A stretch of 20,009 nt of DNA from a virus: IMG/VR virus record IMGVR_UViG_3300028557_000238, positions 1-20,009 of that record. One strand, given 5' to 3'. Positions 1 through 8,577 of this stretch are shown piece by piece (position 1 is the stretch's first letter; each line of letters starts with the position of its first letter). The notes beneath the pieces were generated by a model that worked only from the letters and a program-made list of their open reading frames with translations, was not told the DNA's origin and did no database searches. Position numbers and translations under genes: made by a program.

Positions 1-2
1 AC

Positions 3-266
3 ACGGGTTTTACAAATATACAAGCAGGTTTTATCCGCGTTAAAAAGACTGTTGGCGCGTCCACGGCAACTGCACAATTTCAGTCTGGTGGATTTTCGGC
101 ATCAGTTTCATTCGATGTCGCTCCTCCGTCTGGAGTAACGGCATTTCGTTTTTTCCAAGGAGTTACAAATCAAACTTACGCATCAGTAACTTTGATCGGC
201 GTTCCTGTTGGAGCAACGGCTACCTATACTTCTGCAACTTCAACACTTTCGGTAACTGTCCCATGA
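3..266 (+). CDS. C-terminal end of a beta-rich virion-like protein (partial)
   Basis: The open frame enters from the left edge and stops at TGA 264-266, giving 87 visible residues with no start in view. The fragment is rich in Ser, Thr, Ala, Val and Gly with alternating polar and hydrophobic residues (for example VGASTATAQFQSGGF and ATYTSATSTLSVTVP). This is typical of beta-sandwich or fibre-like phage structural proteins and bacterial Ig-like domains. Its stop overlaps the next start by ATGA, so it belongs to the same operon as the lysis genes. A tail fibre, receptor-binding or decoration role is possible but unproven, because no catalytic or family-defining motif is visible and the N-terminus is missing. 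Confidence 0.6.
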   Translation, partial: TGFTNIQAGFIRVKKTVGASTATAQFQSGGFSASVSFDVAPPSGVTAFRFFQGVTNQTYASVTLIGVPVGATATYTSATSTLSVTVP

Positions 267-489
267 TAATTCCACCTAACGCAGATGGCTGGTCATACGA
301 TGATTCCGTAGGCAACTGGAAGTTGGTTTATGCCGATAAGCTAATTGTCTTGTATGAACAGACCAATCAATCGCAACTCAAAGCGTTTTATTTGTAGGCA
401 CTGAACAAGAGTGCGAAGACCAAATTAAATTGCTCGACCTTAAATACCCAGAAGACTTAGCTCCCCCCGACGAGGAGGTTGAACCATGA
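263..489 (+). pseudogene. Small hypothetical gene split by an apparent frameshift
   Basis: An ATG at 263 overlaps the previous stop as ATGA and opens a frame beginning MIIPPNADGWSYDDSVGNW that ends at TAG 395-397 after 44 residues. The -1 frame then stays open from the same place (LFVGTEQECEDQIKLLDL, then an acidic, proline-containing tail). It ends at TGA 487-489, again in an ATGA overlap with the next gene at 486. One extra T in the T run at 386-389 would restore a single protein of about 75 residues that fills the gap exactly. The ATGA overlap at each end argues that this was one gene. The break could be a sequencing or assembly indel, a true mutation, or unusual recoding. No classical slippery heptamer is present. 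The function is not recognised; small acidic proteins of this kind are common between tail and lysis genes. Confidence 0.6.
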
Positions 490-734
490 GCATCGAAAAT
501 ATAAATAAATTTTTGGATATTGCATTGAAACTAAGTGCGCCAATCGGCGTTGCGATAATGTTGTTCTTGCAAACGCAGTTTGTGAGTCGTTCCGAGTTTG
601 CGAAAGCCTATGAGCGAGCAGATGTTAGGCTAACTAAAATCGAGGAACTTCTAATCCGCATGGAGCGGCACGATAAAATTTTAGCGGACCACGAAGAAAG
701 AATTAGAACTGTTGAAAGGAATCAAAACAAATGA
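486..734 (+). CDS. Small membrane protein with coiled coil, possibly lysis-associated
   Basis: This 82-residue protein has one hydrophobic segment near residues 17-30 (SAPIGVAIMLFLQTQF). A highly charged helical region follows (residues about 38-82, rich in Glu, Arg and Lys), with heptad-like spacing suggesting a coiled coil. The start is fixed by the ATGA overlap with the upstream frame and a GAGGAGG-like sequence at 473-479, a good ribosome binding site. It lies directly before a 3TM holin and an M15 endolysin and overlaps the holin gene. A role in lysis, such as holin accessory, antiholin or inner-membrane spanin-like component, is therefore a reasonable inference. It is too small and too generic to assign to a family. 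Confidence 0.75.
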   Translation: MSIENINKFLDIALKLSAPIGVAIMLFLQTQFVSRSEFAKAYERADVRLTKIEELLIRMERHDKILADHEERIRTVERNQNK

Positions 735-1138
735 CGTGGGACATACCAGCTATGATAAAATCGGGCGTCGATCTCATCGACAAATTTATTCCCGATAGCG
801 ACGCAAAGAACCGAGCGAAAGAGGCATGGCAACTGCGCGTATTGGAAATCGCAGCACAGGAAGCGACGCAACAATCCGCAACAAATACAGTCGAAGCTGC
901 TCACCCATCGTTATTTATCGGAGGATGGCGACCTGCGGTTGGGTGGGTGTGTGCTTTTTCATTCGCATGGATTTGTTTCGGGCAACCTTTGTTCAGTTGG
1001 ATTTATGTTTTGACAACAAAACAACCCGCTCCCGTTGTTGAGTTGCCAACGGAAATGCTTATGACCGTGTTGCTTGGGATGTTAGGTCTGGGGACTCTGC
1101 GAACCCTTGAGAAAATTAAATCGGTAGCCGCAAAATGA
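731..1138 (+). CDS. Holin, 3TM superfamily (GTA-type holin)
   Basis: The 135-residue protein has a soluble, charged N-terminal half. The motif GGWRPAVGWVCAFSFAWICF near residues 64-83 follows, then a second hydrophobic stretch (PLFSWIYVL) and a third (MLMTVLLGMLGLGTLRTLEK) at the C-terminus. The G-W-R-P-x-x-G-W signature followed by three membrane segments is the recognised pattern of the 3TM phage holin / gene-transfer-agent holin family. These proteins form inner-membrane holes that release the endolysin at the end of infection. The gene overlaps its upstream neighbour (ATGA at 731) and the downstream endolysin (ATGA at 1135), so the three are probably translated in a coupled way. Family assignment is from motif recognition and gene context. 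Confidence 0.85.
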   Translation: MTWDIPAMIKSGVDLIDKFIPDSDAKNRAKEAWQLRVLEIAAQEATQQSATNTVEAAHPSLFIGGWRPAVGWVCAFSFAWICFGQPLFSWIYVLTTKQPAPVVELPTEMLMTVLLGMLGLGTLRTLEKIKSVAAK

Positions 1139-1719
1139 CAACTGAACAAATCCAACGCATGCAGCGCATCGTCGGAGTTAATCCCGATGGCTTCTGGGGC
1201 CCCAAATCTATCCAGCGATGCAAAGATCATCTACGCTCGCTCATGCCTACGCCGAATCCATGGCCCTTCAGCACCCGCGAGGGCTTGCGTGATTTTTACG
1301 GAGAGCCGGGCGACGAAGCAAATCTCGTCGCCATCACCTTCCCCTATCCCATGTATTACGGCGGGCAGCGGGTCACCAAAACCCGCTGCCACAAAAAAGT
1401 CGCCCCATCCCTCCTACGCATCCTCACCGCCATCGGCCAGCGCGGCGCAGGCACCCGCGAGATCATGGAGCCCGCCGAAGACTACGGCGGCATCTACAAC
1501 TTCCGCAACAAACGCGGAGGCACCAGCCTCTCCGTCCACGCCTGGGGCGCGGCGATTGATTTGGACGCCGATGATAACTCATTTCGCGACTCTTGGCCTC
1601 TCGTTGCGGATATGCCGCTTGAGGTCATGGAGGAATTTGCTAAAGAGGGGTGGACGAGTGCGGGGGCTTTTTGGGGATATGATAGTATGCACTTTGAGGC
1701 TTGCAGGCCGAGAGTTTGA
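1135..1719 (+). CDS. Endolysin, M15-family D-Ala-D-Ala carboxypeptidase/endopeptidase
   Basis: The 194-residue protein cuts peptide cross-links in peptidoglycan. The zinc site of M15 (VanY/DacB-like) peptidases is visible: SVHAWGAAIDLD gives H135 and D142 of the HxxxxxxD motif, and DSMHFEA gives D183 and H186 of the DxxH motif. The first 35 residues (GVNPDGFWGPKSIQRCKDHL) resemble a degenerate peptidoglycan-binding domain, which often has a DGxxGPxT-type turn. No signal peptide is seen, so release would depend on the holin just upstream, which it overlaps by ATGA. About 130 bp without a gene follow (1720-1852), holding AT-rich sequence and only a weak hairpin near 1793-1821. The sense sequence becomes GC-rich in the middle (about 1370-1560), unlike the AT-rich flanks, hinting at domain exchange. 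Confidence 0.9.
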   Translation: MTTEQIQRMQRIVGVNPDGFWGPKSIQRCKDHLRSLMPTPNPWPFSTREGLRDFYGEPGDEANLVAITFPYPMYYGGQRVTKTRCHKKVAPSLLRILTAIGQRGAGTREIMEPAEDYGGIYNFRNKRGGTSLSVHAWGAAIDLDADDNSFRDSWPLVADMPLEVMEEFAKEGWTSAGAFWGYDSMHFEACRPRV

Positions 1720-1852
1720 TTTTAAAAAACGGAAAATAAACCGCAAGGTGTAAGATTTTTTTTGTTTATGATTTTCAAACCTTTCTCAACCAGTTGGAAA
1801 ATAGCCGAAAAAAGGCCAATTAAAAAAATCGCGCGCGTATTGAGACGGGGTA

Positions 1853-2905
1853 ATGGTCGGGGACATGACAAATCCCGAATCATTCTTAAATGTTGATACA
1901 GCCACGCTCGAAGCCGCCTTACTTGCATCTACCGCAGATGCGCAAAACGAATTAACGCCTGCCGAGACAATTGGCAAAGCCGACGAGAATTCGCAGTTCG
2001 AGACAGAAGCGCAAGTTGAAATAGATCAGGAGTTTGATCCGCGTGCTGGTTGGCAAGACTATGAGCGACTTGCCTCTGAAATTCGGGAGCGCAACCCCGA
2101 CATCCTGCTGGACACGGCCCTTGAAATGGCAAAAAGCCGATTGGGTTACAATGCAGCGCCCGAAAATTCTGAGTATGACCCAGAACCCCAACCCGACCCC
2201 GAACCAACCATCGCCGAAAAAATTGACGCCGTTGAAAACGCTCTCGAAGAAGAGGGTGCAAACGAGGGGTTATTTACGCCGAAAGTCGCAGAACTTACAA
2301 AAGAACTGACCCGACTACGCTCGCAGGACGCAGTAGAACAGGCCGAAAATCGCATCTATCAAGCACGCGAAAACGACAACATAGAACGACAGGCTGGTAT
2401 CGAACGAGATGAACTAATGACATCAATGTCTGAAAGTCGCGCCCGCGTTTTTGAAATGTGTCCCGAAGCGGAAGACGGCAACTCTGCAATCGGTCGCGCC
2501 ATGAGCCAACTGATCGACGATTATCAGGCAGTAGGGCACCCCGACCTTTATTTGCCTAATGCGCCCGAATTCATTTTTGCAAAAGCGAACATGCTTTTGC
2601 CGCCGGAAGCAAGGATGTCTGTAGCCGCCCCCAAGGTGCAACCCCAGCCTCAATCCCAAGCTCCGCGAAACCATGTCCAAAATGCAAGCGAACCTTCGCC
2701 GCATCCGTTTACGCTCCCCGTCCCCACGGCGAGAGCGTTGCCGGTCTCGGCAACGGCCAGGACCGCACAACCCGAAATGACAACAACCAACATTAACTCT
2801 GCCCAAATGGGCAAAATGGTGAGGGAAGCAAGTCGGGAAGATTTGGATGCCATCGAGGAGGCAATTTATGGCGTGTCAGGACGAGATGTCCTGCTGCGTA
2901 TTTAA
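1853..2905 (+). CDS. Putative capsid scaffolding protein
   Basis: This 350-residue, strongly acidic protein sits immediately before the major capsid gene. It has a long charged helical middle (about residues 115-205, rich in Glu, Gln, Arg and Ala), a Pro/Gln-rich linker (about residues 260-300, with PQPQSQAP and similar) and a short C-terminal helix. Composition, helix content and position upstream of the capsid gene are those of phage scaffolding proteins, which template procapsid assembly and then leave or are degraded. There is no sequence signature, so the role is inferred. A second start at 1865 (MTNPESF) is equally plausible; each ATG is preceded by GGGG only two bases away. The 104 bp after it carry a C-rich patch and an A/C-rich leader for the capsid gene. 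Confidence 0.65.
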   Translation: MVGDMTNPESFLNVDTATLEAALLASTADAQNELTPAETIGKADENSQFETEAQVEIDQEFDPRAGWQDYERLASEIRERNPDILLDTALEMAKSRLGYNAAPENSEYDPEPQPDPEPTIAEKIDAVENALEEEGANEGLFTPKVAELTKELTRLRSQDAVEQAENRIYQARENDNIERQAGIERDELMTSMSESRARVFEMCPEAEDGNSAIGRAMSQLIDDYQAVGHPDLYLPNAPEFIFAKANMLLPPEARMSVAAPKVQPQPQSQAPRNHVQNASEPSPHPFTLPVPTARALPVSATARTAQPEMTTTNINSAQMGKMVREASREDLDAIEEAIYGVSGRDVLLRI

Positions 2906-3009
2906 ACGCCCCCCGCAAGGCTGCGCTTACGGCTGAAACCTAAACCAAAACTCAAACCAAAAACCATTGTTTGCCGAGACAATCAGCAAACACAACCAAA
3001 CAAATCATT

Positions 3010-4497
3010 ATGCCATCATACGACAAAATCAACGCACAGACAATCGCGGAAGTATTGTCTCGTTCTCCGGAGGCGCAACGCGTCGCCTGGGGTGAGCTTG
3101 CTATCCGCAAATCAAACGACTACTCCGAACTCTACAAATACCTCGTTGGGCCTCTTGGCTCCGGCAAGGCGTTCATCGAACACTCCGATCTGCGAATCTC
3201 GGCGGGTAACCGAGTCGTCCTGCCGCTCGTCGGCGGAGCGCGCGGCGGCGGAGTCCAAGGTTCGGGCGACCGAATCGGAAAAGAGAAGAAACTCGTCCCC
3301 AAGGATTTCGATTTCAAAATCGGACGCTGGTGGGATGGGTTTGCCATCAACAGCGTTGCCCTTAACGAAACTGTTATCGGCTCCAAGTGGGATCGTGCCG
3401 CAAGCCAGTTCTTGCAACGAAATCTCGGTATTAAAAAGACCGATGATATGTTGATGGAACTTCTCTTGCGCTCAAACGCACGCAATACATTGCGACCCAA
3501 CAATAAAGGCACTCGTGACGCTCTCCGGACTGCCGATGTATTCGGAACCAGCACAGTCAATCGAGGCCAAGCCGTCCTAACATCCCTTGGAGCAAAACCC
3601 GTCGCCATTGCCAAGAGTTCTGCCGGTGCAGACATTCGCATGTTTACCTTCCTCGGCACTCAGTTTGCGATGGAGTCCATCAAAAACTCCAGCAGCTACT
3701 TGGAAGCCGCTTACAATGCAGAGGTTCGCGGAATGCAGAACTCCATATTCACTGGCGACATCTCTCCGTGGAATGGCAATGCCATCTACTCTTGGAGCGT
3801 CGAAGACCCCGAAGACCTTGCCCCAGCAGGGTGCCCACTCGTTGCGCGCGCCTATGTTGGCAACGCGATTGCGAGCGGCACGAGCGCCGTGGACATCAAA
3901 GGCGGCGGTGGCGTATCCAATGCTGCCGACACTGATGTTCAGTTTTTCGGCTACTTCAGCAACTCGCCCGTAGTTGGATGTGAAGGTCAGAAGCGAGCGG
4001 CCGATACCGCCACCGAGCGATATGTCGCGATACTGAACCACAGCGGCGTAAACGCCGGAAAGGTGATGTATGCCTCTTACAAGGTAAATAGCGGCAACAA
4101 GATCACCATGTTCAAGCGCCTCGGTGCTTCGGTCAGCGGCGATCAAGTCACCACGCTCGGCAACATCACATGGGGGTCTGCCTCCTACGGTGGAGTTGCC
4201 CTTGCTGACAGCGCCCACGAAGGCGCGCTCATCGTTGAGGTTAACTCCTTCGGCGTTCCCTTTGGCTATGTCCTCGCCCTCGGCGAGATGGCCGGGGTTA
4301 TGGGACATGGATCGATCGACGGCAAGTCTGCCATCGCCAAGCGCACGGAGGAGCATCGCAACCACGACATGGATCACGCTATCGGCCTGGAAACCACTTT
4401 TGGTTCCCGCGCCTTCGAGCGACTCGATGGACAGGTCGGCGGATACGCTGTTGTGGAGTGCGCCCTTCCGATTCCTGGCTTCCCGACAGTTGCTTGA
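3010..4497 (+). CDS. Major capsid protein, N4-gp56/DUF4043-like
   Basis: The 495-residue protein starts MPSYDKINAQTIAEVLSRSP. Near residues 60-140 it shows a conserved-looking block: VVLPLVGGARGGGVQGSG, then FDFKIGRWWDGFAI, then FLQRNLGIKKTDDMLMELLL. This resembles the N4-gp56 / DUF4043 group of HK97-fold capsid proteins, in which a GxGxxGxxxLxG segment precedes the long helix. Length, the upstream scaffold gene and a strong terminator right after the gene agree with a major virion protein. The frame is open back to a TTG at 2971, but ATG 3010 is preferred because the upstream part is A/C-rich leader sequence. No Shine-Dalgarno site is visible before ATG 3010. The capsid assignment is fairly secure; the exact family is less so. 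Confidence 0.78.
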   Translation: MPSYDKINAQTIAEVLSRSPEAQRVAWGELAIRKSNDYSELYKYLVGPLGSGKAFIEHSDLRISAGNRVVLPLVGGARGGGVQGSGDRIGKEKKLVPKDFDFKIGRWWDGFAINSVALNETVIGSKWDRAASQFLQRNLGIKKTDDMLMELLLRSNARNTLRPNNKGTRDALRTADVFGTSTVNRGQAVLTSLGAKPVAIAKSSAGADIRMFTFLGTQFAMESIKNSSSYLEAAYNAEVRGMQNSIFTGDISPWNGNAIYSWSVEDPEDLAPAGCPLVARAYVGNAIASGTSAVDIKGGGGVSNAADTDVQFFGYFSNSPVVGCEGQKRAADTATERYVAILNHSGVNAGKVMYASYKVNSGNKITMFKRLGASVSGDQVTTLGNITWGSASYGGVALADSAHEGALIVEVNSFGVPFGYVLALGEMAGVMGHGSIDGKSAIAKRTEEHRNHDMDHAIGLETTFGSRAFERLDGQVGGYAVVECALPIPGFPTVA

Positions 4498-4510
4498 TTG
4501 CGAAAGAAAT

Positions 4511-4545
4511 ACAGGTGGAGCGGGCAACCGCTCCACCTGTTTTTT
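4511..4545 (+). terminator. Strong intrinsic terminator after the capsid gene
   Basis: A perfect 13-bp stem (4511-4523 pairing with 4528-4540, core CAGGTGGAGCGG) is closed by a GCAA tetraloop and followed by five more T residues at 4541-4545. It begins 13 bases after the capsid stop and ends 8 bases before the next ATG. It would separate the heavily transcribed capsid gene from the downstream head-tail genes, or act as a partial terminator and 3' stabiliser so that capsid messenger is in excess. Confidence 0.92.
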
Positions 4546-4553
4546 AACACAAT

Positions 4554-4925
4554 ATGGAAAACCAAGAATCACAGAAAATAAAAAATGTAGTTGTAGTATT
4601 AGAACTGACAGAAGAACCGACCAGTTCTGTTTTTCCTATACCCGGAGCAGACGGAAGCGAAATTGGGTTGATGACATTTTGCCCTGTTCGGGGTCGGCAC
4701 TGCTTACGGATGCCGCTCGATGTCTTTCGGAAGCATCGATACAACCTATTTACAGCACGGCGTCGATTTTTTCACTTAGTTCCAGACATTGAATTCATCT
4801 ACGAAAATGATGAAGACAAGAATGAAGCGACGGAACTAAACCTTCTAATCCACGAGCCTAATTCTGAAAATCTGCTCCTGCAAGGCGCAAAAAAAAGAGG
4901 CCGACCAGCAAAAACTACTGAGTAA
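4554..4925 (+). CDS. Hypothetical small head-completion region protein
   Basis: The 123-residue protein has no recognised family motif. It opens with a charged N-terminus, then a beta-rich core (VVVVLELTEEPTSSVFPIPG), a CPVRGRHCLRMPLD segment with two Cys residues, an acidic stretch (EFIYENDEDKNEATEL) and a basic tail (GAKKRGRPAKTTE). That tail resembles an AT-hook (KRGRPAK), a minor-groove DNA-binding element. Its stop and the next start overlap as TAATG at 4923-4927. Lying between the capsid and the connector-like gene, it may be a head-completion or internal DNA-contacting protein, but this rests on position and the basic tail only. Confidence 0.7.
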   Translation: MENQESQKIKNVVVVLELTEEPTSSVFPIPGADGSEIGLMTFCPVRGRHCLRMPLDVFRKHRYNLFTARRRFFHLVPDIEFIYENDEDKNEATELNLLIHEPNSENLLLQGAKKRGRPAKTTE

Positions 4926-5842
4926 TGACATCCGCCGACGCTCGCGACGATCTACTATCTATGATCGGGATCGAAAACCCGACCCACGCCAGCGACTCGA
5001 TCCTCCGCCGTATCCAGAGCGATATCAATCTCGCCCTGCAAAAGATTTGGACTATGGCTAATCCGTGGTGGAGCGCGGGAAAAAGCGGAGGCATCCTGCG
5101 AGGCCCGCGAACGATCACTGGACTATCGCTAACCCACGGAGCAACCAATGTTACCGACACCACGAATGCACTAAATCAATCATTGTTAGGCCAAACAGTG
5201 CGTCTTGGGAATGACCCATTTGACAACGAGCTTGCAGGATACGATGCAGTCACACACGCGATCACACTCGTCCGCCCCTACGCAGGGGCCTCTGCCATCA
5301 ATGCGACCGGCACACTTTACAGCGACACCATCATACTCCCCGATGCAGTTATGAGCGTGATTCCGCCGGTGTTGATCCACGGCGAACACGAACTCAAACC
5401 GCTACGCAGCCAGCGCGATGTAATGATGTTTTCTGACGCCTACAACTTCAATGAGTTCGCTGACACGGTCTCCGAAAATCGCGACATCGATGTGCCGATG
5501 GGTTTCTACACGGAAAATTACCGCCGATCAAACGGCAAGACAACTTTGCGCCTGCGCGTCTCGCCGTTGCCGGACAAAGATTATATTTTGCGTTTTGATC
5601 TGCGACTCGGGGCGCCAGAAATTGATGCGCTCGATGCAATCACGGACATCCCAATTCCCCAGAACTACACGCATTCTGTCTTTTTACCGATCCTTCGCTA
5701 TCAATTTTCGACATGGAAACATGTTAACTTTGGAAATCAAGGCAACGAATACAAAACGCAGTATGACGAAGCCTGGCAAATTCTTGCAAAACTCAAACCC
5801 CAACCTGTGTCGGTTGGCCGGGTGCGGGTTGTTTACGCATGA
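4925..5842 (+). CDS. Connector/tail-adaptor-like protein
   Basis: The 305-residue protein begins with a helical segment (DDLLSMIGIENPTHASDSIL, then RRIQSDINLALQKIWTM) of the sort that opens podovirus head-to-tail adaptor proteins. A beta-rich middle (residues about 55-150) follows, and a C-terminal domain contains a long helix (YKTQYDEAWQILAKLKPQP). The order capsid, small protein, this gene, large nozzle-like gene matches the T7 gp8-10-11-12 and P22 adaptor-stabiliser logic. A tail tubular A / adaptor role is therefore the best inference. The start is set by the TAATG overlap with the upstream stop, and the end overlaps the next gene by ATGA (5839-5842). No catalytic motif is seen. Confidence 0.6.
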   Translation: MTSADARDDLLSMIGIENPTHASDSILRRIQSDINLALQKIWTMANPWWSAGKSGGILRGPRTITGLSLTHGATNVTDTTNALNQSLLGQTVRLGNDPFDNELAGYDAVTHAITLVRPYAGASAINATGTLYSDTIILPDAVMSVIPPVLIHGEHELKPLRSQRDVMMFSDAYNFNEFADTVSENRDIDVPMGFYTENYRRSNGKTTLRLRVSPLPDKDYILRFDLRLGAPEIDALDAITDIPIPQNYTHSVFLPILRYQFSTWKHVNFGNQGNEYKTQYDEAWQILAKLKPQPVSVGRVRVVYA

Positions 5843-8577
5843 AACACCAAACGATTAGAAATTTTACAGGAATATCCGCTGGTATCGACAGCACGGATGC
5901 CAGCAGTAACAGTTTGAGTTATGCCAAAAATGTCATCTTGCGTCCCGCCGGAGCAATTAGCAGGTTGCCACCCCTCAAAAAAGTGTGGGGGTTAGCAGAG
6001 GTTCAAAATTACAAAATTCAATTGGGAATCACCGATAGCGACGGCGCAGTATTATGCAGATTTCGACAGCCAAATCCAAATTCAGAAACTCAAAACGAAA
6101 TACTGTTTGTTCACGACTTTAAAAACAATGTTCCTTTAGGTGTATTTTTTCTACAGGCCGACGCAAAAAAAGAAGAAACATCGCTGGACGATCTTGCACA
6201 ATTTATTCCAGTTAGTCCGCTCGAATCACTCACCGTTTTGAAAAAGGGACTGGCGGAAAATGAACGCTGGTTTTTCTATTCGTTTTTTGACAGTGTCCTG
6301 CTTGGCAACGGCGTAGATTTAAATCTAATTTACCAAAGGAACCGCACCGCAAATCCATTGCGCGTTCTCGGCACCGACGAGATTCCGGATGTCCCAGTCA
6401 TTACATCGGCAAGTAATACATCATACAGATCAGATGCAAGGACTGTTTTTAAATTTGCTACATCCAGATTTGGCGTAGTCACTCGTATTGCAGCCGAAAC
6501 CAAGTGGGATGCAATAACTCAAAAGCATTTCATGATTTTACGATGGACGCCCACAGATAGCGCATCGGGTTATACAATTGACTTCTCGTATGATGTTGAT
6601 TATGCAGTTAAAACCACAGTTTTTATACAGTCGGAAACAACATGGCAATTTACAGAACTCGAACCCAGTCGGCGACTTTATTTTCGTATCCGCGCTCAAT
6701 ACACCACAAATGGCGAGCTTTTTTACAGTAACTTCACCAACGGATCGCATACCACCCCCGCCTATGGGTTTGCTGGAACATCGCAAGGAATGCCGACGCA
6801 AATACCCAGCACTGGTGTTGTTTCCCAAGAATCCGAACTCAGCCTTACTGCTATAGGCACATTTCGCTATGAGCAAGGGAATAATATAAAAGTCAGATTC
6901 GCGGCATCAGGCAATGGTTTAAGCAGTTCCCGAACAGGAGAGGGGACATCCTCCGATTCTATAGAATATATTGTTAGTGGCATCGGTGCCGCAAGTCTTA
7001 ATCAATTGCGTGTTTACATTAATGGTGATCCGTTAGTAGCAAATATACTGATTGCCGGAATAAGCGGAGGTTCGGATAGTGTCGGGCTACCCAGTAAACC
7101 GGCACAGCAATTGACTGGTGGCGTCGGAACCCCAGAAGAAACATCGCAAGGGGAATTATTAGCAAACAGCGAAATTGCTTTAACTTATTTTGATCCAGGT
7201 ATTAACAATCAGGGATTAGAAAGCGCGCTAAGCGTTCCTATAAAAATTTTAACCGGAGGGATCAAAATAATAAGCCCAGTCTTTAAATCTAATGCTGATT
7301 TTTTAAGATTCTCAAAAATAAGAGTTTATTACAGAATAAATATACAAGGTTACTCAGTAGCCGGTAATACTCTACCTCCCGAAAAATGGATATTGTTGGG
7401 CGAATGCCCGAATGAACCCAATTCGACATTCGCGGCGTTTACAAGGCCATACGATTCAGAAACTGTGCTGTTACCAGAATCAGGAGGAGCAAAAATCGAT
7501 CGATTGCCACCGTGCAATGTGTTTGAATTTTGCGCGGATAGACTTTTTGCAGCAGGCAACAAGAACAGCACCAAACGCATTTGGTATTCAAACTTGGCTA
7601 CAGAAGGAGTAATTTTACCGGAGGCATTTAATATCACAAAACAATTTTTTGATATGCCGAGCAGTAAAAATGACGGCACACCGTCAAGGGTTACTTTTTT
7701 GCAGGCGCTTGACCAGACATTGCAAATCCATACCGACAAAGGGATCGTAATGATGGACGGGTTTACCTTTAATCGTCGTAACTCGCGCTCCGACTTTGGG
7801 GCACTTAACCCGGCTGCGGCCAGTATGTGGCGGTATCAAAGCTCCCCTTATGTTGGTTCTGACGGCGTCCTTTACGAAATGCAAAACCAACAAGTCCTGA
7901 AAAGTTTGATCGCAAACGAGACATCATGGGATTATATCAAGACCTTTATCGATACTGAAGATCTTATTATTAACCCAAACAGAGTAAATGTATATGGCGA
8001 TTTTACGAATCAATTAGTTTGGGTCTGGATGCCCTGTATTTTTAATAATCAAAAAAAATTAGGAGGCTTTATCTATGACTACAGAACAAAAAGCATCACC
8101 GGGCCGATTACTGGGCAAGGGTTTGTCAGTTCGACCACCATTAACAACACGGATTCGCGACTAATCGGGCAAACCGAAAGCGGGCAGTTGGTGTATCTTG
8201 ATTCGCGAGATTTGAATCTCGATAATTTTCGCGATGATTTTGTCTACACAGGGCAATTTTTCGCAACAGACAACACCCTTAGTTTTACGACAAATTTCCT
8301 GGACTGCGGATTAGCCACCACAAACAAAGTTTTTGGTGAAATCATATTTAGTCTTGTAAGGGGCAGTCAGGTGCAAAGTCTTGCAATATCGATGGAAACG
8401 GACGATGGGAAAGTAGTATCAGTAAACTATGGTTCAGTGGTTAAGGAGAAAAATAAAATCGCATTCCTTTTAGCTGGGTACAATGTAAAAATTACTTTTA
8501 ACGCAGAAACAATTCCTAACAAGCCCTTTGTAATCAGAGATTTGACAATAGGATATCAAGAATTAAAAGCCCTATGA
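5839..8577 (+). CDS. Tail nozzle / stabilisation-like protein with FN3-like insert
   Basis: The 912-residue protein starts with IRNFTGISAGIDSTDASSNS followed by SYAKNVILRPAGAISRLPPL. This is the pattern of an N-terminal segment ending in an asparagine-rich turn and a GxxxRxPG-like motif found in T7 gp12 and P22 gp10-type nozzle or stabilisation proteins. Much of the rest is alternating beta-strand sequence suggesting a propeller or platform fold. Around residues 228-300 there is a fibronectin type III-like unit (ILRWTPTDSASGYTIDF ... TTWQFTELEPSRRLYFRIRA). It overlaps both the connector-like gene and the 8574 gene by ATGA. It would sit at the distal end of the short tail and gate DNA release. 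Confidence that this is a large tail protein is high; the exact homology is inferred. Confidence 0.65.
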   Translation: MKHQTIRNFTGISAGIDSTDASSNSLSYAKNVILRPAGAISRLPPLKKVWGLAEVQNYKIQLGITDSDGAVLCRFRQPNPNSETQNEILFVHDFKNNVPLGVFFLQADAKKEETSLDDLAQFIPVSPLESLTVLKKGLAENERWFFYSFFDSVLLGNGVDLNLIYQRNRTANPLRVLGTDEIPDVPVITSASNTSYRSDARTVFKFATSRFGVVTRIAAETKWDAITQKHFMILRWTPTDSASGYTIDFSYDVDYAVKTTVFIQSETTWQFTELEPSRRLYFRIRAQYTTNGELFYSNFTNGSHTTPAYGFAGTSQGMPTQIPSTGVVSQESELSLTAIGTFRYEQGNNIKVRFAASGNGLSSSRTGEGTSSDSIEYIVSGIGAASLNQLRVYINGDPLVANILIAGISGGSDSVGLPSKPAQQLTGGVGTPEETSQGELLANSEIALTYFDPGINNQGLESALSVPIKILTGGIKIISPVFKSNADFLRFSKIRVYYRINIQGYSVAGNTLPPEKWILLGECPNEPNSTFAAFTRPYDSETVLLPESGGAKIDRLPPCNVFEFCADRLFAAGNKNSTKRIWYSNLATEGVILPEAFNITKQFFDMPSSKNDGTPSRVTFLQALDQTLQIHTDKGIVMMDGFTFNRRNSRSDFGALNPAAASMWRYQSSPYVGSDGVLYEMQNQQVLKSLIANETSWDYIKTFIDTEDLIINPNRVNVYGDFTNQLVWVWMPCIFNNQKKLGGFIYDYRTKSITGPITGQGFVSSTTINNTDSRLIGQTESGQLVYLDSRDLNLDNFRDDFVYTGQFFATDNTLSFTTNFLDCGLATTNKVFGEIIFSLVRGSQVQSLAISMETDDGKVVSVNYGSVVKEKNKIAFLLAGYNVKITFNAETIPNKPFVIRDLTIGYQELKAL

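Noticed and set aside
386-397. Programmed -1 frameshift in the small gene
   Set aside because: There is no X-XXY-YYZ slippery heptamer in frame and no obvious downstream structure; an indel in the T run is simpler.
3577-4572. Minus-strand frame of 331 codons opposite the capsid gene
   Set aside because: It is antisense to a convincing capsid gene and lacks any motif. The same applies to the long minus-strand frames opposite the integrase (11717-12583), the nuclease (15757-16620) and the helicase (18124-19005).
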